A DNA stretch of 11,464 nucleotides from Eimeria necatrix (Eukaryota; Apicomplexa; Conoidasida; Eucoccidiorida; Eimeriidae): the NCBI RefSeq assembly GCF_000499385.1, contig NW_013651781.1, positions 4,857 to 16,320 on the forward strand, read 5' to 3'. Positions 1-8,564 of this stretch are shown piece after piece; the first letter of the stretch is position 1, and each line of letters opens with the position of its first letter. The notes under the pieces were generated by a model. It did not search any database and was not told the DNA's origin. It was given only the letters and a program-made list of their open reading frames with translations. The position numbers and the translations under genes were made by a program.

Positions 1-25
1 GGGGGGGCCTGCGGGGTCGCCGAGC

Positions 26-67
<42 letters not shown>

Positions 68-210
68 CTGCTGCGGGAAGGCGGAGAAAGACAAGCCAGT
101 GTTGCTGAAATTGTTTGTCCTTTGAATTCTTTTGCTGCTCCTTTTCTCGGATCTTTTACGGAAATTATTCTCCCCGACTTGGGCAGCGAGTTCGCAGCAG
201 ACGCAGAGGC

Positions 211-253
<43 letters not shown>

Positions 254-375
254 TGCAGCAGGTGCTGCTGCTGTAGGTCGGGTAGCTTTAGCAGCTGGAG
301 GTGCAGCAGCAGCAACAGCGGCAGCAGTAGTAGCGCTATAGCAGCAACTGTAGCAGTAGCAGCAGCAGCTGCAGC

Positions 376-409
<34 letters not shown>

Positions 410-412
410 GCT

Positions 413-454
<42 letters not shown>

Positions 455-511
455 GTAGTAGTGCGATGTCTCTTTTTCAGCTTCTTCGTCTCTTTTCTTC
501 TCATCTCTTAA
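1..511. other. CAG-rich segment open on both strands; possible partial coding sequence
   Basis: The segment contains (CAG)13 at 28-66 and longer arrays near 214-254 and 361-453. On the + strand, frame 2 is open from the window edge to the TAA at 509-511. Its only non-repetitive part (about 68-210) reads VAEIVCPLNSFAAPFLGSF. Frame 3 of the + strand is also open from the edge, to a TGA at 123. On the - strand one frame is open from an ATG at 504 (MRRKETKKLKKRHR) through to position 1 and includes KSGRIISVKDPRKG. I recognise no family in any of these. At most one is real, and CAG arrays are stop-free in all frames, so openness is weak evidence. Confidence 0.3.
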
Positions 512-793
512 TTGCTTATCTTTCTTTTCATTTATTTTTAATTATTTATTTTAATTATTATTTTAATTATTTATTTTAATTATTTATTTTAATTATTTAT
601 TTTTAATTATTTATTTTAATCATTATTTTAATTATTTATTTGTTTTTCACCATTTATCATTTCTTCTTTTTCTCCGTTTCTTTAATTCCTCTTTTTCTCG
701 TTTTTCTTCAATTCCCAATTTACCAATTAATTAAAAACTAATTAATTAATTAATTTATTATTTATTTATTTATTTATTATTTATTTATTATTT

Positions 794-841
<48 letters not shown>

Positions 842-855
842 TTTTTTATTTTCAG
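512..855 (+). repeat. AT-rich TTTAATTA / TTTA simple-repeat region, possibly intronic
   Basis: An almost pure A/T stretch of TTTTAATTATTTA units passes into (TTTA)n and ends in ATTTTTTATTTTCAG at 855. That is a good polypyrimidine tract plus acceptor. A similar (TTTA)n-acceptor arrangement ends intron 2 of the MAK11-like gene. Confidence 0.7.
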
Positions 856-959
856 GAAACACTTTCAAGTCCCCGAAGTCCCCCCCAGTGTCCTCTTATC
901 CCTCCAAATCTTCGCGCCTTTGAAGACTTCCTCATGGCCTCCCTAAACCCTCAACTCTA
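856..959 (+). CDS. Possible terminal exon after the TTTTCAG acceptor
   Basis: This segment of ordinary composition lies between an AT-rich intron-like region and a telomere-like block. With acceptor phase 2 it reads ETLSSPRSPPQCPLIPP, then NLRAFEDFLMASLNPQL, and ends at a TAG formed by the first telomere-like repeat unit. The other two phases also stay open for most of the length (one reads KHFQVPEVPPSVLLSLQIF), so the frame cannot be settled without the upstream exon. No family recognised. Confidence 0.25.
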
Positions 960-1015
960 GGGTTTAGGGTTTAGGGTTTAGGGTTTAGGGTTTAGGGTTT
1001 AGGGTTTAGGGTTTG
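957..1015 (+). repeat. Telomere-like AGGGTTT array
   Basis: About eight tandem AGGGTTT units, nearly perfect, followed by a G-rich degenerate end. The G-rich strand is the + strand. Non-repetitive sequence on both sides shows it is internal and not a chromosome end. Confidence 0.95.
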
Positions 1016-1067
1016 GGGGCGGGGGCAGGGCTGCGGTCGCGGAGGAGCGCGAGGAATTGGGCTTTAG

Positions 1068-1096
1068 GGGTTTGCCCTTGACCTAGAAATAGAACT

Positions 1097-1130
<34 letters not shown>

Positions 1131-1793
1131 CTGCAGCAGCAGCAGCAGCAGCAGCAAAAGCAGCGAATAGAAATGAAACAGCAGCAGCTGCAGCAGCAGC
1201 ATCGCCTACATATAGAGCAGCAGCATCTGCAGCAGCAGCGGCACCGGCAGCGTCTAGAAACAAAACAGCAGCAGCAGCTGCAGCAGCAGCAGCTGCTGCT
1301 GCTGCAGAAGCAGCTGCAGCAGCAGCAGCAGCTGCTGCTGCAGAAGCAGCTGCAGCAGCAGCAGCAGCTGCTGCTGCAGAAGCAGCAAAGGCTGCAGCAG
1401 CAACAGCAGCAGCGCGCAAAGCTGCAAAGGAATAGTATTTATTATGCATTTAAATGGCATTTATAGCATTATTAAAATATTATTATTTATAATAATTATT
1501 CTTTTATTTATTTTAAATTTTAATTTATAAAATTTATTTATTATTCACTCAGTGAAAGAAACTGCTGCTGAGGGAACCTGTGCTGTACGTACACTTCAGC
1601 AGCACTCATTTATTATTTATTTATTTATTTTTTTAAATTAATAAATAAATAAATTATTTATTTATTTGTTTGTTTATTTATTTTATTTATTTATTTATTT
1701 AAAACTTTGATTTAATTATTTCTTTGTTTTTCATTTTTCTCTCATTTGTCTCCTGCTAAGGACAAAAGAGCACCAGGAGGGTTTAGGGTTTAG
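1068..1793 (+). CDS. Possible Gln/Leu-rich coiled-coil gene, spliced (weak candidate)
   Basis: One frame is open from 1068 (after TTTAG) to a TAG at 1464, with ATG at 1173. It reads GFALDLEIEL, then Q/L runs interrupted by charged residues such as KQRIEMK, HRLHIEQ and RHRQRLETK. That pattern is more protein-like than a pure CAG run. A GTATTT donor at 1435 and a CACTCAG acceptor at 1552 bound 118 bp of AT-rich DNA and join in phase 1, giving QRN then MKETAAEGTCA. A GTACGT donor at 1585 and a GCTAAG acceptor at 1760 would add DKRAPGGFRV and a stop in the telomere-like repeat. The phases agree, but I recognise no family and the unique sequence is very short. Confidence 0.22.
1289..1387 (+). repeat. 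36-bp tandem repeat of alternating CAG and CTG blocks
   Basis: The unit encodes LLLQKQLQQQQQ in the Q/L frame and occurs about 2.6 times. Each unit joins (CAG)n to (CTG)n through CAGCTG, so it is self-complementary and can form hairpins on either strand. Confidence 0.75.
1602..1735 (+). repeat. AT-rich (TTTA)n region
   Basis: TTTA, TTTG and AATAAATA units. A T/C-rich stretch (1725-1757) and an AG at 1760 follow, resembling an intron 3' end. Confidence 0.7.
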
Positions 1794-2172
1794 GGTTTAG
1801 GGTTTAGGGTTTAGGGTTTACGGTGGAGATCTTCCTCCCTGCAGGGCAGCTATGCCAACTAGTGTTTAGATCCCAGGGTTTAGGGTTTCAGAGCTTAGCT
1901 TTTTAGGGTTTAGGGTTTACACTTTTAGGGTTTAGGGTTTACACTTTTATGGTTTAGGGTTTACACTTTTAGGGTTTAGGGTTTAGGGTTTAGCGTTTAG
2001 ATTTTAGGGTGTAGGGTTTAGGGTTTACGGTGGAGATCTTCCTCCCTGTGGGGCAGCTATGCTAATTAGTGTTTAGATCCCAGGGTTTAGGGTTTAAGAG
2101 CATAGGGTTTTCAGGGTTTAGGGTTTACACTTCTAGGGTTTAGGGTTTAGGGTTTAGGGTTTAGGGTTTAGG
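1778..2172 (+). repeat. Degenerate telomere-like repeat block with unique islands
   Basis: AGGGTTT units run in the G-rich orientation, some varied (TTTACACTTTT, TAGCGTTTAG, GGTGTAGGG). They are interrupted by two related non-telomeric islands at 1821-1876 and 2028-2083. No coding signal is seen. Confidence 0.9.
1821..2135 (+). repeat. Direct duplication of about 105 bp, 207 bp apart
   Basis: CGGTGGAGATCTTCCTCCCT starts at 1821 and again at 2028. Both copies continue through GGGCAGCTATGC, AGTGTTTAGATCCCAGGG and a TTTACACTT variant. They differ by a few substitutions (GCAGG/GTGGG, CCAAC/CTAAT) and small changes in the telomere-like part. Confidence 0.85.
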
Positions 2173-2522
2173 GGGGGAATGCAGAATCTGTAGCTCAATA
2201 AATCTGGAGTATTTCCAAACAACAAAAGACATAAAACAAAATTAAATTTAAAATAAAGAAATAATAAATAAATAGAATTAAAAAATAAGAAAAACGAAGG
2301 GCCCCAGGGGGCCCCCCTGAGGGTCCTCCTGGGGGCCCCCGGGGGCCCCCAGGGGCCCCCAAGTGACCCTGGGGCCCCCAGGGGCCCCCCGGGGGCCCCT
2401 GGAGTGCCTTATAAAGAGAGTTACTGATTTTATTATTAAAAAATAATGATTTAGTTTAAAAAGGGATTTATTGTTTTGAAATATGCAAACATAATTATTA
2501 GGGGGCCCCACAGCTGCGCGCT

Positions 2523-2558
<36 letters not shown>

Positions 2559-2584
2559 TGCAGCAGCAGCAGCAGCAGCAGTAT
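2173..2584 (+). other. Upstream region of the RAP gene: AT-rich DNA, GGGGCC block, CAG array
   Basis: AT-rich sequence (2190-2290) is followed by a GGGGGCCCCC block at 2297-2402, more AT-rich DNA (2405-2500), and a (CAG)n array with a CTG interruption at 2524-2581. The array would be 5' leader if the ATG at 2585 is used. No TATA box or initiator can be claimed in such composition. Confidence 0.5.
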
Positions 2585-4293
2585 ATGCCGCCTGGGGCCC
2601 GCTTCCTAGGGGCCCCTGTGTCTCCAGCTCTGGGGGGGCCCCCCAGCAGCGCCAGGGCCTCAGCAGCAGCCCTTGGGGGGCCCCCCTCTGCTGCTGCAGC
2701 GGGGGGCCCCCCTGTGTCTCCTTTAGCAGCAAAAGTTTCCTTAGGGGCCCCCCATGGCTCTTTTCGAGGCCTAGGGGGGCCCCCCAATAGGGGCCCCCCC
2801 CGAGGGGGGGCCCCCCAGGGTCCTGGGGGCCCCTTAGGGGCCCCTAAGGGGGCCCCCAAACCCAACGAAGACCCAACAAGGGGGGCCCCCACAGCGCCAC
2901 GCCTTTTATTAGGGGCCCCCCAGGGGCCCCCCACCAGGAATGGCTGGGGGGCCCCCCAAGGGGCCCCCCAAGGGGCCCCCCAAGGGGCCCCCCAAGGGGC
3001 CCCCCAAGGGGCCCCCCAAGGGGCCCCCCAAGGGGCCCCTCAAAGGGCCCCCCAGGGGGGCCCCCAAGGGGCCCCCCACGAGGCCCCTGGCACCGCCCTT
3101 GTGGGGGGCCCCACGGGGCCCCTTCCTTTCTTCTGGAGGCAGCGGCGAGGGGGGCCCCCTGGGGGGCCCCTCCGGGGGCCCCCCTTGGGGGCCCCTCGGG
3201 GGGCCCCAGGTCAAGTCGCCTTAGGGGGGCCCCCCGAGGGTACTATTGGGGCCCCCCCTAGGGGGCCCCCAGGGCACTCTCCAGGGGATTTGGTATTTGA
3301 TGTTATGTCAGCTGTTGCTGCACTGAGGGCAGAAGTCTCCGGCCCTTTAGGGGGCCCCCCTGGGGGCCCCCCTGGGGGCCCCCCTGGGGGCCCCCCTGGG
3401 GGCCCCTCTGGGGGCCCCCCTGGGGGCCCCCCTGGGGGCCCCCCTGGGAGCTCCCCTGGGAGCTCCTTCGGAGGCCCCCCAGGGGGGCCCTCTGGGGGCC
3501 CCCCAGAGGGCCCCTGCGGGGCCCCCCCTGGGGGCCCCCAGGGGGGGCCCCCGGGGGGCCCCCCAGGGGGCCCCCTTGGGGGGCCCTCTGGGGGCCCCCC
3601 AAGGACCATTTATAGGGAATTAAATGTGCTGCTGACTGCTGCTGTCAGCAGGGCCCCAAGTGTGTCAGTTTTGAATTTGCTGCTGTGGAGGTTTAGGGCT
3701 TTTGTGACTCCCGCAAATGCTGCTGCTGCGCTGCACAGGCTGGTGCTGCTGCTGCAGCAGCAGCAGCAGCAGCAGGGCGAGCAGCTGCTGCAGCAGCAGG
3801 CCACCCTCGATAACCCTGTGCTGCAGCAGCAGCTGCTGCTGCTGCTGCGCAAGGGCCTCAGCAAACTCTCTGGGAGGCACTTGCCTGTGGCAGCAGCAGC
3901 CCTGGCCTCTCTCTGCAGGCTCAGGCAGCAGCAGCAGCAGCAGCTGCAGCAGCAGCAGCAGCAGCTGCAGCAGCAGCAGCAGCTGCTGCTGCCGCAGCAG
4001 CTAGGTGGTAATGTACTTGATGCGCCGGCGGTCATCCTGGAGGCCGTCTTGACGGCTGGGCTGCGCTTGCAGCAGCAGCAACACCTGCTGCAGCAGCAAA
4101 ACCTGCAGCAGCAGCAACACCTGCAGCAGCAGCAGCAGCAGCAACAGCAGCAACAACAGCAGCAACAGCAACAACAACAGCAGCAACAGAGGGCACTCCT
4201 GAGCCCCATGGGATGCAGCAGTCTCGCATGGGCAGTAACAGTCCTGAACCAGCTGCAACAGCAGCAACAGCAACCGCAGCAGCAGCAACAGCA

Positions 4294-4349
<56 letters not shown>

Positions 4350-4435
4350 TGCACAGTCTGCTGCGTGGGCTACGGCGGCGTCTATTAGAATGCCAAGGCG
4401 ATCTGGATGGACCCTACTGGGGTGTACATGCACCT

Positions 4436-4495
<60 letters not shown>

Positions 4496-4703
4496 ATTTT
4501 ACAGCCAAAACACATCTGCACCGTCTTGTGGGCAACAGCCAAGGCAAATGCCTGGAATCCCCCCCAGGGGCCCCCCCAAGTACCCACTTGGGGGCCCCCA
4601 GGGGGTTCCTTCTGGGACCAACCTGAGGGGCCCCCTTGGATGGGGCCCCAGGGGCCCCCTGACGAGGAGAGTGCTGTTTTGCTTGAGGCTTTTTTCAGCA
4701 TAT

Positions 4704-4752
<49 letters not shown>

Positions 4753-5489
4753 GCAGCAGCAGCGGCGGCGGCAGCAGCAGCAGCAGCCTGTGGACGAGTC
4801 TTCCATGCGCTTGCTGGCAGAAACGTTTTCGCGCTTACCTTTGAAGCCCCACAGATACCCAAAGGCCCCCTCAGGGGGCCCCCCTGGGGGCCCCCCTGGG
4901 GGCCCCCCTGGGGGCCCCCCTGGGGGCCCCCCTGGGGGCCCCCCTGGGGGCCCCCCTGGGGGCCCCTCTGGGGGGCCCCCTGTGTTGAGTTGGCGGCTGC
5001 TGGGCCTTTTTGTGTCTCTGTCTTTAAAGAGACTGCAGCAGGGGGGCCCCCAAGAGATAAATCGTTTGCTGCTTTCTTGTGAGGCCCTCAGGCAACGCCT
5101 CAAGAGCTCTTTGGGCCCCCCAGGGGGCCCCCCGGGGGGCCCCCCAGGGGGCCCCCCTGGGGGCCCCTTTAGGGGCCCCCCAGTAGGGGCCCCTGGAGGG
5201 GCCCCTACTGGGGCCCCGCAGCAAGTTTATGACGGGGGCCCCCAAAGGAGTGCAGGCCAGGGGGCCCCCCTGCACCTCGAGGGGGGCCCCCAGGGGGCCC
5301 CCCGAGAACCCGTTGCTGCTTATTCAAAAGGAAAGGGTCCCAAAAATGAACCCTTTTCTCATTTTGGGGCCCCTCTGGGGGCCCCCAAGGGGCCCCCCGC
5401 TGGTTTGTGTTTAGCAGCAAATAAAGAAGCTGAGGAGGGAAAGACTGAGGCCTTGCTGCAGCAGCTTTACGAAGCAGCAAACAAAAAGC

Positions 5490-5529
<40 letters not shown>

Positions 5530-5594
5530 GGGTGGAGAAGCGTCTATGGGTAACGATGCAGCAGCAGCAGCAGCAGCAGCAAAGAAGACAGGCT

Positions 5595-5628
<34 letters not shown>

Positions 5629-5887
5629 TTCCTGGGCTGCTGGGGGCGCCTCTCTATGGGGGCTAGTTGAGGTTGCTGCTGCTCTTGCTGCAGCAGCAGC
5701 ACTGCAGCAGCAAACTGCTGCAGCAGTGGCTGCTGCTTTGTGCAACAGCGGAAAGTTGCTGCTGCGGGGGGCCCCCCAACCAGCTCTGCTAGGGGGCCCC
5801 CCAGCAGCAGCGGGGGGCCCCCCAGCAGCAGCAGGGGGCCCCCCAGCAGCAGAAAAGGGTCACCCAGGAGCAGCAGGGGGGCCAGCA

Positions 5888-5922
<35 letters not shown>

Positions 5923-6001
5923 GGGCCCCTGGGAGGCCCAGCGTCTAAACCTGTGTCTGTGTTTCTGCTCATTCCTATCCGCTGCAGCAAAAATGCAGCA
6001 A

Positions 6002-6037
<36 letters not shown>

Positions 6038-6520
6038 GTGTTTGTTGACTGCGCAGGCATACTGCTGCAGCTGGTGGAGGGGCCCCCCCCACTCTCCCTG
6101 CTGCAGGGGGGCCCCCCGGGGGGCCCCCCGGGGGGCCCCCTGCCTGCCCTTAGCAGCGCAGCGGCAGCTGCTGGGGGCCCTCAGGGGTTTAGGAGTTTCT
6201 GTGCCGCAGCTGCTGCAGCAGCTAGATGCAGCAGCAGCAAGTGGGGCCCGGCAGCAGCTGCTGCTGCTGCACCCAGTGCCCCCAGGGGGGGCCCCCCGGG
6301 GCCCCCCAGAGGGTCCAGGGGGGCCCCCAAAAGCGGGCAGAAGGCCTTGGGGGCCCTGGGGGCCCTGGGGGGCCCCCAAAGAGGGTTTGGGGGCCCCCCA
6401 GGGGCCCCCCAATTTCTTGGATTTAGAAGAGGGTTGGAAAGCTGCTGCCTTTGCTGCTGCTGCCTTTTCCAAACTGGGAGAGCCTTGCCCTCACTTAACT
6501 GCAGCAATCATCGAAGCCCT

Positions 6521-6557
<37 letters not shown>

Positions 6558-6697
6558 CACCTGCAGCAGCAGCAGCAACAGCACCTGCAGCAATTCCCGC
6601 AGCAGCAGCAGCAGTCCTTCCCGCAGCAGCAGCAGCGGCAGCGGCAGCACTTCCAGCCGCAGCCGCAGCAGCAGCAGCAGCCGCACTTCCAGCCGCT

Positions 6698-6751
<54 letters not shown>

Positions 6752-7377
6752 CATTTGCTGCTGCTCAGATTCTTGTGTCTCCTTTTCTTTTCCTTTTTCT
6801 GTCTCCATCGCCACTCAACTTCTTTGGGCCCTCGCCATCCAATTTGCAATCCAATCCGAGGGGCCCCCAAAACCCTTTGGGGGGCCCCCCAGGGGGGCCC
6901 CTGCGTTTGGGGGGCCCCCCAGGGGGGCCCCTGCGTTTGGGGGGCCCCCCAGGGGGGCCCCTGCCTTTGGGGGCCCCCCCAGGGGGGCCCCTACCTTTGG
7001 GGGGCCCCCTGCGTTTGGGGGCCCCCCTGGCTTTGGGGGCCCCCGTACTTCGGGGGGCCCCCTATCCTCTGGGGGCCCCCCTAGCTTTGGGGGCCCCCCT
7101 ACTTGGGGGGGCCCCCTAGCCTCTGGGGGCCCCCCTGGCTTAGGGGGCCCCCCTGGCTTTGGGGGCCCCCCTGGCTGCGGAGGGTCTGCTGCTAGTGGGG
7201 GTCCCCCAGCGGGTTTGGGGGGCCCCCCAGAGCCGGGGGGCCCCCCAGGGCCTGGGGGCCCCCCTGCAGCACTTTGTGTTGGCATTTTATCCACTTTAGT
7301 TTTGCTGCTGCACTCTTTGCCTTTTCAGCTGCCTTTTCTCGAGGCTGCTCAGGCAAGGCAGGGGGCCCTAGCCCTTG

Positions 7378-7430
<53 letters not shown>

Positions 7431-8094
7431 GCAGCAGCAGGGTCACCTGGGGGCCCTGGGGCCAACACCCCCGTAGGGGCCCCAGGGCCTCCTGGGGCCC
7501 CTGGGGGTCTGAGGGCCCCCTGGGGGCCCCGTGAGGTCTTGGGGGCCCCTGGGGGGCCCCCCTGGGGGCCCCCCGAGGGTATGGGGGCCCCCAGGGGGCC
7601 CCCCGAGGGTCTGGGGGCCCCCAGGGGCCCCCCAGTAACGCCGGGGCCCCCCTGCGGGGCCCCCTGGGGGCCCCCCGAAGGTATAGGGGCCCCCTGGGGG
7701 CCCCCCGAAGGTCTGGGGGCCCCCAGAGGGCCCCCCGAGGGTCTGGGGGCCCCCAGGGGCCCCCCAATACCATTTTCTTTTCTCGGATTTGATATTAAAG
7801 GGGCCCTACAATGTCTTAGACCTAAATTGGATTTTTGGGAAGAAATTATTCGCAGGGGGGCCCCCCGAGGGTCTGGGGGCCCCCAGGGGGGCCCCCCAAG
7901 GGGGCCCCCTGTCGAGTCCGCCCTTCAGCGAGAAGTGAGAACCAGTGCTGCTGCTGTTTGTGCTGCTGCTGCTGCTGCTGCTGCTGCTGTAGTTGCTGCT
8001 GCTGCTGCTGCTGCTATCGATTGTGCTGCTGTGTCTGCTGCATCTGCTTCCTTACCGCTATTTTCGTTCCTTCGTTTTGTCTCTTTCCCGCCGC

Positions 8095-8147
<53 letters not shown>

Positions 8148-8315
8148 GTCGCAGGTAGCTGCTGCTTTGCGCAGCATTCCGTTTGTGTCTCCTTCTTTTG
8201 CTGCTGGCTTCCCGCTGCTGCTGCTGTCTCCTTTTTTGGCCCTAGATGGTGGGGCCCCACACCTCAAGTTGCTGCTGGAGGTGGACGGGCCCACCCACTT
8301 CGTCACTGTTGTCTA

Positions 8316-8351
<36 letters not shown>

Positions 8352-8468
8352 ACCTACAGCAGCAGCAGCAGCAGCAGCAGCAGGCACACCCTCAGCAGCA
8401 GCCGCAGGAGCAGCAGCAGCAAACGCAGCCTCGTGCCCGTCGCCACCGCCTTCTTCCCCCCTCCTACT

Positions 8469-8564
<96 letters not shown>

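Noticed and set aside
957..1015. Chromosome end (true telomere)
   Set aside because: Arrays occur many times inside the window, in both orientations, and have genes on either side. They are interstitial.
1543..1605. tRNA or small structured RNA in the AT-rich region
   Set aside because: Only an imperfect CTGCTGAG/CTTCAGCAG inverted repeat is present. There are no tRNA box motifs or cloverleaf pairing.
2909..3609. Long antisense open frames rich in Gly/Pro
   Set aside because: They exist because the GGGGCCCC units are palindromic. The sense strand carries the helical segments and the RAP domain.
4001..4547. Antisense polyLeu, polyAla and polyCys frames opposite the polyQ region
   Set aside because: They are translations of CTG repeats with no unique domain. 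The + frame has recognisable LWA-type helices.
2585..5170. Collagen or proline-rich structural protein because of the GGPP runs
   Set aside because: The repeats lack a Gly-X-Y pattern and interrupt a helical-repeat RAP protein.
7993..8154. Frame-1 sequence before the RAP exon as coding (Leu runs, then RYFRSF)
   Set aside because: It falls within the predicted intron. Splicing 7934 to 8155 restores the conserved LQREVAAAL segment, so these bases are unlikely to be translated in this frame.
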